46,187 nucleotides of DNA from a virus: the IMG/VR virus record IMGVR_UViG_3300005578_000003, positions 1 to 46,187 of that record; one strand, 5' to 3'. The stretch's first letter is position 1, and the number at the start of each line of letters is the position of its first letter. Position numbers and translations under genes: made by a program. Below the pieces are notes generated by a model, which did not search any database, was not told where the DNA came from, and worked only from the letters and a program-made list of their open reading frames with translations. This document shows, piece by piece, positions 15,403 through 22,656 of the stretch.

Positions 15403-16065
15403 ATGTCAGTAAAATACTCTGAATTAGTAGAACCGCGTGGCGAAATTATTAACGGCGAATTTCAGGCCTTGCCGCCTCCTACCCCGGAGCATTCTCGAGT
15501 CCAGGGAGTTTTACGCAGTGAAAGGTCGCTAGGTGGATTTGACGATGATGGCAATCGTCCAGATGGTGACGGCCCGGGCGGATGGTGGATTTTTACCGAA
15601 ATTAACATTCGTCTCGGAACTGAAACCTACCGTCCAGATCTCGCAGGCTGGAAACGCGAACGCCTTCCGAATCCAACCGTAGCTTCGCCTATTATCGTCA
15701 CGCCAGATTGGATTTGCGAGGTTATTTCACCTGGCAATGAAAAGCACGATCGCGTCACTAAGAAGCGAGTTTATGCCGAACATGGCGTGTCTTGGTATTG
15801 GATTGTGGACACTCGCCTGCGGACGCTAGAAGCGTTTGAACTGGTTACTCAAACTACTTGGCAAAAAGTTGATAAAGCTAAGGTTTCAGGCCAAGTCAAA
15901 GATGACTTGTTCATTGAAGCTCATGTGCAGATCTCACACTGGCTCGATATCGGAGCCTTTGACGATACTACCATTGACGCTCGGATCCGTCCGTTTGACA
16001 TTGTAGCGCTGGACGTCAGTCGCTTATTTTTCCCGAGGGAAATGTGTGAAAAGCGTGACAAATGA
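15403..16065 (+). CDS. Uma2-family (DUF820) PD-(D/E)XK nuclease
   Basis: 220 residues with the Uma2 signature: E66 (FTEINIRLG), R-P-D79-L, E106-V-I-S-P with basic residues and D116 after it, K120/K121 and the V-Y-A-E-H-G-V-S-W-Y-W-I-V-D block. The fold is a restriction-endonuclease type; Uma2 proteins are abundant in bacterial genomes but their targets are poorly known. The last 50 residues extend past the usual domain. It follows the Zn protein by two bases and overlaps the next gene by 20 bases. In a phage it could degrade host DNA or a competing genome, or be a cargo gene taken from the host. Confidence 0.88.
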   Translation: MSVKYSELVEPRGEIINGEFQALPPPTPEHSRVQGVLRSERSLGGFDDDGNRPDGDGPGGWWIFTEINIRLGTETYRPDLAGWKRERLPNPTVASPIIVTPDWICEVISPGNEKHDRVTKKRVYAEHGVSWYWIVDTRLRTLEAFELVTQTTWQKVDKAKVSGQVKDDLFIEAHVQISHWLDIGAFDDTTIDARIRPFDIVALDVSRLFFPREMCEKRDK

Positions 16066-16384
16066 AGAGCTAAAGGAGTTTTTAATTCGTGTCATAGAAG
16101 TCGCCGCAGACGAGAGTCAAATCTCGTATCCAGACTCTTTAGAAGTCATTGAGAAGCTTGAATCTGGCCATATTTTCGTAGGCGAGTGGCATACAGATTT
16201 GAATGACGCGCCTAGAAATCGTCAACTGCTCTTAACTGACAACGTTGAAGTGTTTACCGGTGAGACCGTCTACGATCGCATGGGTAAAGACGGCGCGATT
16301 TATATTTGGCGCACTGATGGTGGTAGCTTTGATCCGCCTCCTATAGCGTATGCGCAATTTCCTGATCCTCCGAAATCTGAATGA
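16046..16384 (+). CDS. Hypothetical 112-residue protein, DUF551-like pattern
   Basis: GTG start at 16046 is chosen because GAGGG lies just upstream. The C-terminal half (GEWHTDLNDAPRNRQLLL, a G-rich middle, Y-A-Q-F-P-D-P-P at the end) resembles the layout of small DUF551-type phage domains, where a W and a final L-P-E-P-P frame the fold. The match is by pattern only. It overlaps the Uma2 gene by 20 bases and the next gene by ATGA, so it is translated with them. Confidence 0.65.
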   Translation: MKSVTNEELKEFLIRVIEVAADESQISYPDSLEVIEKLESGHIFVGEWHTDLNDAPRNRQLLLTDNVEVFTGETVYDRMGKDGAIYIWRTDGGSFDPPPIAYAQFPDPPKSE

Positions 16385-16632
16385 ACGCCGCGGAAGTTTC
16401 GCTGTTACAGCAAATCGCGGAATGCGATCAAATCCTCTTTTGGATACCAAAAATTCTTGAGGAAATTCGCGCCGCAGCGGAAGAAAATAAAACCCAATAT
16501 TATCTAGAAAGCTCGGATATCCCGGTAAATATCTGGCATTTATTAGAAATAGAATTAGAAAATTTGGGTTATAGTGTGTACGGAAAAGGCGTCTACGGAT
16601 TCACCGTAGCTTGGCCGTACCCCCGAGAATGA
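16381..16632 (+). CDS. Hypothetical 83-residue protein
   Basis: ATGA overlap with the previous gene. An acidic helical N-terminus (EVSLLQQIAECDQIL) leads to a small C-terminal beta part (YGKGVYGFTVAWPY). The layout of helix, then V-Y-G-F-T-V-A-W, recalls small phage proteins that pack a long helix against a short sheet, but I do not recognise a family. Its stop overlaps the start of the 28-residue lipoprotein gene. Confidence 0.65.
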   Translation: MNAAEVSLLQQIAECDQILFWIPKILEEIRAAAEENKTQYYLESSDIPVNIWHLLEIELENLGYSVYGKGVYGFTVAWPYPRE

Positions 16633-16715
16633 ATTGGCAACCAATCATCTTAGCCGCGTGCCTCGCTTCATGCGCGCCGCAGCGTCCCGCGTGCGCTGCT
16701 TTACGCCAGGAGTAG
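16629..16715 (+). CDS. 28-residue candidate lipoprotein
   Basis: ATG at 16629 overlaps the previous stop. The peptide has a short hydrophobic stretch (PIILAACLASC) ending in the lipobox L-A-S-C, then about 14 polar residues. So a mature lipopeptide of about 14 residues is predicted after signal peptidase II cleavage. It may be a minimal outer-membrane spanin, a bacteriocin-release-type lysis peptide, or a surface-exclusion factor. It is very short, and only the lipobox and gene coupling support it. Confidence 0.5.
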   Translation: MNWQPIILAACLASCAPQRPACAALRQE

Positions 16716-16719
16716 TCTA

Positions 16720-16887
16720 ATGTCACGAATGACCGAAGATGTGATTACACTTTTCCTACCGCTCGCGTCGCCGGTGCAAATGCTTGTTAAACAGCTTCTA
16801 ATCCAGATCAATGCGTCTGAGGATCCGCACGCGGCAGCTGAACGCGCGCTCGCAGCCGTTGCTAGTGACACAGGGAAAAAGCGTTAA
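16720..16887 (+). CDS. Hypothetical 55-residue protein
   Basis: ATG at 16720 with an excellent Shine-Dalgarno site (AGGAG at 16708-16712, inside the lipoprotein gene). MSRMTEDVITLF..., with an alanine-rich amphipathic C-terminal helix and a basic end (GKKR). No motif. It ends 4 bases into the convergent gene at 16884-17123. Confidence 0.6.
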   Translation: MSRMTEDVITLFLPLASPVQMLVKQLLIQINASEDPHAAAERALAAVASDTGKKR

Positions 16888-17123
16888 TCCGAGCTCTCAA
16901 CCGTTTCTATATGGTCAATACGAATAACGCTGTACCGACCAAAACTTAAACTTTTTGCGTATTTACTTCGGATGTGTGCTTCTCGACTTGTGTCAAATTG
17001 GGTCGCATCTTCTATTTCTCCGATTCTAAATCCGGTTCGTAGCATCTGAACATATCCGGTTGGATTTACAGGATGTTCGCAACAAATTATCCAGTAAGTT
17101 TCTGTATTTAAAAGCGGCGTCAT
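16884..17123 (-). CDS. Hypothetical 79-residue protein after the collagen-like lipoprotein
   Basis: The start overlaps the end of the collagen-like lipoprotein gene by 4 bases, so the two form a leftward operon. MTPLLNTETYWIICCEHP... has two adjacent cysteines and beta-rich segments with a central F-R-I-G-E-I. It has no signal peptide. The family is not recognised. It may be a chaperone or partner of the lipoprotein. Confidence 0.65.
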   Translation of the reverse strand: MTPLLNTETYWIICCEHPVNPTGYVQMLRTGFRIGEIEDATQFDTSREAHIRSKYAKSLSFGRYSVIRIDHIETVESSD

Positions 17124-17860
17124 AGGTTTTTCTTGTTGAAAAGCTGGAACGTTTCAAGAGACGTGGGCTCGCTACCAATCAAAATGCGCATGTCGCTCGA
17201 TATAGCAACTGGGGGCGTACAGACGCCATTTGCGTCTAGCGTTTGATATGTTGTGACCTTAGTGGGCGTTGCGAACGCTTGGATTTGAGCGATCCGCGGC
17301 TGACAAGAATTTGTCGCCAAATCTACTCCCCATACGAAACTCTCACAGGCCGCAGCTACGATCACACGTTGTGTACAGTTTGATCCGGTAAGGTATTGTG
17401 TGGAGCTTAGCTCAATATGCTTAGGTAGGCACCGGTATCCGGTTGTAGTAAATTCCGGCTTACATTCTTGATTAAAGCCCGTATCGAAAAATGGTCCCGG
17501 GCCTTCCGCGCCGTCGTCCGTAATCCAAATTTGGCTTTTCATGCGGGCGCTGGATTTGATTTGGACGGGACCTTTTGGACCCATTGCGCCTTGATTGCCT
17601 TGCGGGCCTTGTAAGCCCGTATCGCCTTTAGGACCGGGTAAGCCTTGCAAACCCTGAAAACCTGGCTCCCCTTTCAAACCCGGTGTTCCTGGCAAGCCTT
17701 GCTGTCCTGTATCGCCTTTAGCACCAGGTAAGCCCTGAGGGCCTTGTAAACCCGTGGTGCCTTGTGTGCCGCTGTTAGTGTCCGGAGCGGGGATCGTGTT
17801 CGGCGATGTGGCGCATCCGGTAACCAGGATTGCGAGTGTCAAGGCTTTTAAGCGACTCAT
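17120..17860 (-). CDS. Collagen-like lipoprotein
   Basis: 246 residues. The N-terminus is a type II signal peptide (basic MSRLK, hydrophobic LTLAILV, lipobox V-T-G-C16). A short linker is followed by about 22 G-x-y triplets (about 31-99; for example GLPGAKGDTGQQGLPGTPG), a collagen-type triple helix rich in P and K. The C-terminal 145 residues hold six cysteines (C-K-P, R-C, N-C, A-C, S-C, V-C) and look like a small extracellular trimerising or binding domain. The likely form is a membrane-anchored trimeric stalk on the infected cell. It is in a leftward two-gene unit opposite to the late genes. It may be a superinfection-exclusion or cell-surface factor; its role is not known. Confidence 0.88.
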   Translation of the reverse strand: MSRLKALTLAILVTGCATSPNTIPAPDTNSGTQGTTGLQGPQGLPGAKGDTGQQGLPGTPGLKGEPGFQGLQGLPGPKGDTGLQGPQGNQGAMGPKGPVQIKSSARMKSQIWITDDGAEGPGPFFDTGFNQECKPEFTTTGYRCLPKHIELSSTQYLTGSNCTQRVIVAAACESFVWGVDLATNSCQPRIAQIQAFATPTKVTTYQTLDANGVCTPPVAISSDMRILIGSEPTSLETFQLFNKKNL

Positions 17861-17903
17861 GTGCGAAGCGAACGAGCTTTCTACGAGGAACTTTAATTCT
17901 TTT

Positions 17904-17960
17904 ATTGAGATTAAATGTATATTAAATTAGCAATGTATTTTTATATTCTCAATTTAATAT
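17904..17960. repeat. AT-rich nested inverted repeats upstream of the lipoprotein gene
   Basis: ATTGAGA (17904-17910) pairs with TCTCAAT (17947-17953), and ATATTAAATT (17919-17928) pairs with AATTTAATAT (17951-17960). The stretch is almost entirely A+T, so it would melt easily. It lies 44-100 bases before the lipoprotein start and may be part of its promoter (minus strand TTGAGA, 17 bases, TAATTT). Confidence 0.5.
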
Positions 17961-18027
17961 GTATTTCGGCCCCGGGGTTTGCACCAAATCTGAACCAAAT
18001 AGACAAAAGGCCGGAGAGTCTTTTTTT

Positions 18028-18051
18028 GGATTTGGTCACTCTTTTGTCTAT
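18028..18051 (+). repeat. 24-bp perfect inverted repeat, left arm
   Basis: The arm starts GGATTTGGTCACTC and ends TTTTGTCTAT; its exact reverse complement is at 18251-18274, 199 bases away. A perfect 24-base match over that distance is not expected by chance. It contains TTTGGTCACT and the complement of ATAGACAAAAG, which occur again nearby. Confidence 0.95.
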
Positions 18052-18158
18052 AAAAACTCCTTTAGATCTCTATACTTACCTTCTTTGATACAGTTTTGAG
18101 TGATCTGGATAAGTCTGCGATGGAAAAAAAGGGATCGTGAATTAATTGATTTATATAA

Positions 18159-18175
18159 TTACAGTGTCACTGTAA
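18159..18175. promoter_or_regulatory. 17-bp palindrome TTACAGTG-T-CACTGTAA
   Basis: Perfect 8-base arms about one central base, inside the loop formed by the 24-bp inverted repeat. It has operator-like size and symmetry. The HTH proteins of this phage or host regulators are possible ligands. Confidence 0.5.
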
Positions 18176-18250
18176 CACATGATCCTATACGTCTGTGAGT
18201 GCGTGGATTTGGCGCAAATGAGCTAAGTGTGCGTAATCACACACGTAAAC

Positions 18251-18274
18251 ATAGACAAAAGAGTGACCAAATCC
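18251..18274 (-). repeat. 24-bp perfect inverted repeat, right arm
   Basis: Exact reverse complement of 18028-18051. Its right-hand part (AGTGACCAAA, 18262-18271) can instead pair with TTTGGTCACT at 18286-18295, so the two structures exclude each other. Confidence 0.95.
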
Positions 18275-18295
18275 GAGAGACCACTTTTGGTCACT
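18262..18295. repeat. 10-bp stem-loop competing with the long inverted repeat
   Basis: AGTGACCAAA (18262-18271), a 14-base loop, TTTGGTCACT (18286-18295). Within the loop GACCA and TGGTC can also pair. If transcribed rightward it would be a leader hairpin about 230 bases before the glycosyltransferase gene. Confidence 0.75.
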
Positions 18296-18526
18296 TTATC
18301 GGATTAATTCTAAAAACGCGTAACTATTGAGGTTTTTCGGGACAGAACCTCTAACCACATCTTTTCTCTAGATTTGGTTAAGAGCTTGTGTCCGCTTGAG
18401 TGCCTGATCTGCGTACGCGTTGCGGTAACAAATCGCCTCAAATTACCATTGGCACAGAGAACGCAACACATGTCAAGTGCTTAAATTAGCCCTGTTTTAA
18501 CGGACTTTTTAAGGGTATGTTCGGCT

Positions 18527-20614
18527 GTGCCTAAGCAGCCACGCATAATTTTAAACGCGATTGTCAAAAACGAGGCTGCGATCTTGCCGCGTATGGTTCG
18601 CAGCGCGCGCCGCTTCGCGAAAATAGACGCGGTTTATTTGTGTGATACAGGTTCAACGGATGACACAAGAACCGTAGCTGAAGACGTTGAGTGTTTAGTC
18701 CATCCGATAGACTGGTGCGGCTTTGGCCCTACCCGTGAGCGCGCACTTGACCTCTGCCGCACGTTTGCCGAGCATGCGGGGTTTGATTTAGCTGACACGT
18801 ACGCGCTGTTATTGGACGCGGATCACGAGTTAATTGCGCCTATTTGTTTCGATGAATCTTGCGATCCCGCATACAACTTACACCAATTAGATACGGTGCG
18901 AGTGTATGCAAATGTCCGTTTAATACGGCTTGATCAACGCGTTCGATGCATTGGTAGTACGCACGAATATTGGGAAATTCAACCTGCGCGCGCGCTCGAT
19001 ACCATTCTGACACCTGCGATTTTAGATCACTGCGACGGTAAAAACCGAGGCGAAAAATGGGAACGCGATCTCGAATTGCTTCAAAAAGACATTAAAGAAA
19101 ATAAGAACGCGCGAACGTGGTTTTATTTAGGGCAGACGTACGAGTATCGAGCGCAGCCAGGGGACAGAGAGCTGGCTGTCCAGTGTTATCAAGAACACCA
19201 AACGCTAGGCTCATTCCGAGCTGAGCAATGGGTTTCAACGGTCCGCTTAGGCAAACTACGGCTGGAGTCTAAAGACGCGTCAGAACGTAACCTAGGCTTA
19301 GCGGACCTGAACCGGGCCTGCGACCTATGGCCTGAGCGCAGGGAACCGTATCTTGATTTAGCCCAATATTATTTGGATAAACAATTGTATGAAGTCGCGA
19401 TTGGTTTCGCACGTACGGCCGCGGATTTACCCGGGCCTAAGGACGGCGATCTATTTGTCGATTTAGAAGCGTACACAACCGCGCCTGATTTGTTGCTAGT
19501 GATTGCGTGCTTTTATTCAGGGGATTTAGTTGAAGGTCGGCTCGCATGCGAGCGCTTATTGCGTACGCGCGCGCGTAGCGAGGCCTTTTACTCGCACGCA
19601 CTCTCGCTCTTAGGCTGGTATGTAGAATCGCTAGAGAGCCTAATAGGTGGGAATAATACCTGCATTTACAAGGATATCTCGCAAACATTTCCTGAGGATA
19701 GGTGGGATATTTATTCCAGCTCTTCTCCCACGTTTGCAGGTGCGGAACATACGATCGTGCGCATGGTGAGCTATGAGATCCAAAACGGAAATCAGTACAT
19801 TTCCAGGCGCGCGGATAAGAAAATACACACGCGTAATTTACTAACGTGGCGACAAGAAACATCGCCGCCGAATGGCAAATGGGTTGATGAAATTAAACTC
19901 AGTCCTGATATCGAATTGGTACCAGCAGAGTGTGAAGGCTTAGAAGATATTCGAGTTGGCCCTTTTATTAAGCCCGGGATCGCGCTTTTTACTGCGACCT
20001 GTTGTCAATTTCCGGATACCGCAGGTCGACCGCAGGTAGGCATAGGTACATTAGATCTCACCACAGCAACCGTGCTTACCTTCGCTCGGATATCATATCC
20101 AGGGATCCCTAGTGAATGTGAAAAAAACTGGGTTATTGTCAGTTATAACGAACCGAATATTCGCATAGTCTATTCGTGGGATCCATTTGTGGTATTAAAA
20201 GTCTGGCCAACAGGAGAAGTAGTACGCGCTTCCAGATCAATTGCGCAAGGTCAGATGTGGACAGGGCTTCGTTTCCGAGGGGGTACGCAACCGGTTTCAA
20301 TCGAAACCATAGCAGGCTACCCGCAACAGTATCTGACATTAATACACGAAGTCGCACCACGTATGAATGATCACACACGGTTATACTTACACCGCTTCGT
20401 ACAATTCGATTTGACTAACGGAATTGCCGCATATTCAGACGCTTTTTATTTCGAAAAGCCCGGCATTGAGTATGCAACCGGGCTTAAAATCGAAAATGAA
20501 AATTTAGTAATAGGCTATAGCGTTAACGATAGTCAGTCGCATACTGTCTCTGTACCCCTCGGTTCTGTCCTACGTACGCTGCATTCGGTTGACAGTCAGA
20601 CACGCGCAACTTGA
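18527..20614 (+). CDS. Large glycosyltransferase (GT2-like) with TPR-like middle and beta-propeller-like C-terminus
   Basis: 695 residues from GTG 18527 (AAGGG about 11 bases upstream). The N-terminal 110 residues are a family 2 GT-A fold: K14-N-E16, D40-T-G-S-T-D45 and D97-A-D-H-E, the nucleotide-sugar and metal site. Residues about 180-330 contain helical TPR-like repeats (WFYLGQTYEYR; YLDLAQYYLDKQLYEVA). Residues about 380-690 have repeated beta-strand blocks (ECEGLEDIRVGPF, ECEKNWVIVSYNEPNIRIVYSW) like the five-bladed propeller of GH130-type or glycosyltransferase-linked domains. It is likely to transfer a sugar to a protein or surface polysaccharide. Position between a collagen-like lipoprotein and two collagen-like virion proteins suggests these as acceptors; that is inference. 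Confidence 0.85.
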   Translation: MPKQPRIILNAIVKNEAAILPRMVRSARRFAKIDAVYLCDTGSTDDTRTVAEDVECLVHPIDWCGFGPTRERALDLCRTFAEHAGFDLADTYALLLDADHELIAPICFDESCDPAYNLHQLDTVRVYANVRLIRLDQRVRCIGSTHEYWEIQPARALDTILTPAILDHCDGKNRGEKWERDLELLQKDIKENKNARTWFYLGQTYEYRAQPGDRELAVQCYQEHQTLGSFRAEQWVSTVRLGKLRLESKDASERNLGLADLNRACDLWPERREPYLDLAQYYLDKQLYEVAIGFARTAADLPGPKDGDLFVDLEAYTTAPDLLLVIACFYSGDLVEGRLACERLLRTRARSEAFYSHALSLLGWYVESLESLIGGNNTCIYKDISQTFPEDRWDIYSSSSPTFAGAEHTIVRMVSYEIQNGNQYISRRADKKIHTRNLLTWRQETSPPNGKWVDEIKLSPDIELVPAECEGLEDIRVGPFIKPGIALFTATCCQFPDTAGRPQVGIGTLDLTTATVLTFARISYPGIPSECEKNWVIVSYNEPNIRIVYSWDPFVVLKVWPTGEVVRASRSIAQGQMWTGLRFRGGTQPVSIETIAGYPQQYLTLIHEVAPRMNDHTRLYLHRFVQFDLTNGIAAYSDAFYFEKPGIEYATGLKIENENLVIGYSVNDSQSHTVSVPLGSVLRTLHSVDSQTRAT

Positions 20615-20618
20615 AAAT
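20589..20618 (+). promoter_or_regulatory. Possible promoter for the structural genes
   Basis: A perfect TTGACA (20589-20594) at the end of the glycosyltransferase gene, 18 bases before GAAAAT (20613-20618). Transcripts from here would begin after the left arm of the overlapping terminator and so could escape it. Judged by eye. Confidence 0.3.
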
Positions 20619-20680
20619 CTCGGGCTGATTTTTAGCTGATCTACGCAGCAAAAAAGTCAACTCGGGATTTTCTTTTTTTT
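20613..20680 (+). terminator. Candidate intrinsic terminator after the glycosyltransferase
   Basis: GAAAATC at 20613-20619 pairs with GATTTTC at 20666-20672 (extendable through G-U pairs) and is followed by eight T residues (20673-20680). The loop is long, about 46 bases, with a small GCTG/CAGC stem inside. It would separate the glycosyltransferase transcript from the structural genes. Confidence 0.45.
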
Positions 20681-20705
20681 GCGAAACGAGTTAGGCTACT
20701 AAGCC

Positions 20706-21284
20706 GTGGCGTTAAATCGAGGCGAATTCATTGGCGAGCGTAACCGAGGGGCAACGGGACCTACAGGACCGCCAGGCGCGGTTTCATTCGCGAATGCAAT
20801 CACAGGCCCAACGGGACCGCCAGGAGAATCTGCAGAAGGTGAAGGGACAGAGAGCGGAGATTGGAATCTGATCAATTCTGATTTTGTTGTTACCTCTGAA
20901 AGCTATATATTTACCGATGAAATCGGAGGTACAGACACAACGCTCATTGTTGGCAGCATAGAAAAAGCATTTGGCATATCGTCAACACTCGCAGGGGAAG
21001 CTTTTTTCTTAATCAAAAAAACGGACTACACAGAAACCGGCGCAGACACTCACGATATCGTTAAACGTTTGCATTTCATTTGGGGATCAGATGGGTTGAT
21101 CGTAACTGAGCAGGCGGGATTACCAGCGCCTATAGAGGTTAATTTTACCTGCGGAATAAGCAGCTATTTCGACGTGGAAGACGAAATCGAAAGTCTCAAT
21201 TTTACTGTAACGACGATCGGTAATCAGGCTGCAACGTGTTTCGTCAAAGTTACCGGAGCTGAACAGGCGCTGAGGTTGTATTAA
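20706..21284 (+). CDS. Short collagen-like structural protein
   Basis: 192 residues; GTG start at 20706 with only a distant AGG, so the start is uncertain. Two short G-x-y runs ([11 protein letters not shown] and GPTGPPGES, about residues 15-45) precede a 140-residue beta-rich domain. This is the pattern of phage fibre or head-decoration proteins with a triple-helical neck and a globular C-terminus. It overlaps the next collagen-like gene by one base, so they are probably co-translated. Virion location is inferred from position beside the terminase and capsid genes. Confidence 0.8.
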   Translation: MALNRGEFIGERNRGATGPTGPPGAVSFANAITGPTGPPGESAEGEGTESGDWNLINSDFVVTSESYIFTDEIGGTDTTLIVGSIEKAFGISSTLAGEAFFLIKKTDYTETGADTHDIVKRLHFIWGSDGLIVTEQAGLPAPIEVNFTCGISSYFDVEDEIESLNFTVTTIGNQAATCFVKVTGAEQALRLY

Positions 21285-22273
21285 TGTCGACTCTCACTTG
21301 GTACGAATATATTCGCGGCGTTCAGGACGGGACTATAAATCCAGGCGGGGGCGGATCCGGAGGTATAGGCCCAACTGGCAATACCGGTCCTACGGGATCA
21401 GGGGGCACACCAGGTGCCGTTGGCAATACCGGTCCTACGGGGACAGGGGGCACACCAGGTACCGTTGGCAATACCGGTCCTACGGGATCAGGGGGCACAC
21501 CAGGTACCGTTGGCAATACCGGTCCTACGGGGACAGGGGGCACACCAGGTACCGTTGGCAATACCGGTCCTACGGGACCCACGGATACATCCGCAACATT
21601 GGTCTCAGCCGCAGGATTTGGTGAAATAGAACTTTTTACAGATTTCATGATTGACGCTACCGGTTATCCGTTTGCAATACAAAGACTTCAAAACGGAACA
21701 GGAGCGGCAAATGCAATATTGGCTCCGACAACAAGTGAAAAAGGGGGAAATATAAAACTAAGCACAGGAACAACTTCTACGGGATATGCATATTGTAAAT
21801 GTGGTTCCCTTTATACAGTAGTTTCATTTCCAAGCGCTTTCCCTGTAAAAGTTGTTCAAGGTTTAAAGCTTCTCACACTTAGTGACGCCACAGATACATA
21901 CAGAGTTTTCGCAGGAATTCCGATCAATCCTTCTACAGTAGCTACAGAATCAACAGATGCAATTTACTTTGAATACAACACTGCGATTTCCCCTAATTGG
22001 CTTCGCTGTTGTGCGTCTGCGAGCACGTATACCAAATCAGATACAGGGGTAGCTGTTGTTGCAAATACATTATATGAATTGTATTTTGAAGTTAACGCTG
22101 CAGGTACGTCTGTTAGCTATTCAATCAATCGAGTAAGCGTAGGCACAGTAACTACTAACATTCCGCAAAATACGCTTCTCCCATTTGGGTTATGGGCGAT
22201 AATAAAATCCGCAGGTACGGCCAATAGAGATATGTATTTAGATTATCTGGGTTTAAGATATCGAAAATATTAA
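21284..22273 (+). CDS. Collagen-like fibre protein with 15-residue tandem repeats
   Basis: 329 residues. The N-terminal 22 residues ([17 protein letters not shown]) are probably an attachment segment, then a Gly-rich hinge, then about 75 residues of G-x-y repeats built from the 15-residue unit [15 protein letters not shown], alternating S and T variants. The C-terminal 220 residues form a beta-sandwich-like domain (for example [18 protein letters not shown] and [11 protein letters not shown]) of the concanavalin/carbohydrate-binding kind. It probably forms a trimeric fibre that binds a host surface. The repeats need no proline hydroxylation and could be glycosylated at threonine. Confidence 0.85.
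   Translation: MSTLTWYEYIRGVQDGTINPGGGGSGGIGPTGNTGPTGSGGTPGAVGNTGPTGTGGTPGTVGNTGPTGSGGTPGTVGNTGPTGTGGTPGTVGNTGPTGPTDTSATLVSAAGFGEIELFTDFMIDATGYPFAIQRLQNGTGAANAILAPTTSEKGGNIKLSTGTTSTGYAYCKCGSLYTVVSFPSAFPVKVVQGLKLLTLSDATDTYRVFAGIPINPSTVATESTDAIYFEYNTAISPNWLRCCASASTYTKSDTGVAVVANTLYELYFEVNAAGTSVSYSINRVSVGTVTTNIPQNTLLPFGLWAIIKSAGTANRDMYLDYLGLRYRKY
21377..21577 (+). repeat. Tandem 45-bp repeat (90-bp higher-order unit) in the collagen-like gene
   Basis: Four complete 45-bp units at 21377, 21422, 21467 and 21512 plus a 21-base partial at 21557. Units 1 and 3 carry ATCA (Ser), units 2 and 4 GACA (Thr), so a 90-bp unit appears to have duplicated. Units are almost identical, which points to recent slippage or recombination; whole-unit changes keep the frame. 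Confidence 0.95.
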
Positions 22274-22281
22274 GGAAAAAT

Positions 22282-22644
22282 ATGCCAAACATCTCTGTAG
22301 TAAAAACTAACTCCGCAGCGATTATTGAAAATCTTCCGACCGGAAACGGGCTAGTCCTTTATTCACTCTCAACTACTGAAATCGGATATCCCACAGAGAT
22401 TGAAACTGGGCTGTCTGTTGAAATTCCGACAGGATGGGAAGCACAGTTTTACGTACACAAAGACCTAACATCTGAGAATAATTTTCTGATTATAAATCCC
22501 CCTTTACAAGCCGGAATTTCAGATTTGAATTTCAAAATCGTAAGCTTTAATCCTGATTCCGTCAACGTAAGAGCGTCTGAAGTACCACTGGCAACACTCG
22601 TATTTCGCAGCATTGAAACCGTTACAATCGTTGACGATACCTAA
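22282..22644 (+). CDS. dUTPase-fold-like protein without recognised catalytic motifs
   Basis: 120 residues with a good start site (AAGGA). The order of strands and turns follows trimeric dUTPases: G-L-S-V-E-I-P-T-G-W-E-A-Q, then I-I-N-P-P, a D-L-N-F-K-I-V-S-F-N strand, and A-S-E-V-P-L-A-T-L-V-F near the end. The usual catalytic G-x-I-D-x-x-Y-x-G is replaced (AGISDLNFK), and the phosphate-binding R-S-G motif is absent, so it is probably not an active enzyme. Position after two fibre proteins suggests a structural or adaptor use of the fold. The assignment is by pattern and should be treated as tentative. Confidence 0.55.
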   Translation: MPNISVVKTNSAAIIENLPTGNGLVLYSLSTTEIGYPTEIETGLSVEIPTGWEAQFYVHKDLTSENNFLIINPPLQAGISDLNFKIVSFNPDSVNVRASEVPLATLVFRSIETVTIVDDT

Positions 22645-22656
22645 TAAAGAAAACAC

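Larger units (their letters stand above)
17861..18526. other. 666-bp non-coding region with nested inverted repeats; candidate origin or regulatory hub
   Basis: The longest gene-free stretch. It separates the leftward lipoprotein operon from the rightward late region. From left to right: AT-rich nested inverted repeats (17904-17960), a perfect 24-bp inverted repeat (18028-18051 with 18251-18274), a palindrome TTACAGTG-T-CACTGTAA at 18159-18175, a GTGTG/CACAC dyad near 18220-18236, a 10-bp hairpin (18262-18295) and a GAGGTT/AACCTC hairpin near 18330. The 11-mer ATAGACAAAAG and the 10-mer TTTGGTCACT each occur three times in both orientations. No reliable ORF was found. Suitable for replication initiation, divergent promoters or packaging. 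Confidence 0.7.

Noticed and set aside
19437-19862. 141-codon minus-strand ORF inside the glycosyltransferase gene
   Set aside because: Shadow of the plus-strand gene with no start site and no operon partner.
21322-21648. Repeat-rich ORFs in the other frames of the collagen-like gene
   Set aside because: Produced by the 45-bp repeats, which lack stops in several frames; only the 21284 frame has the attachment segment and the folded C-terminus.
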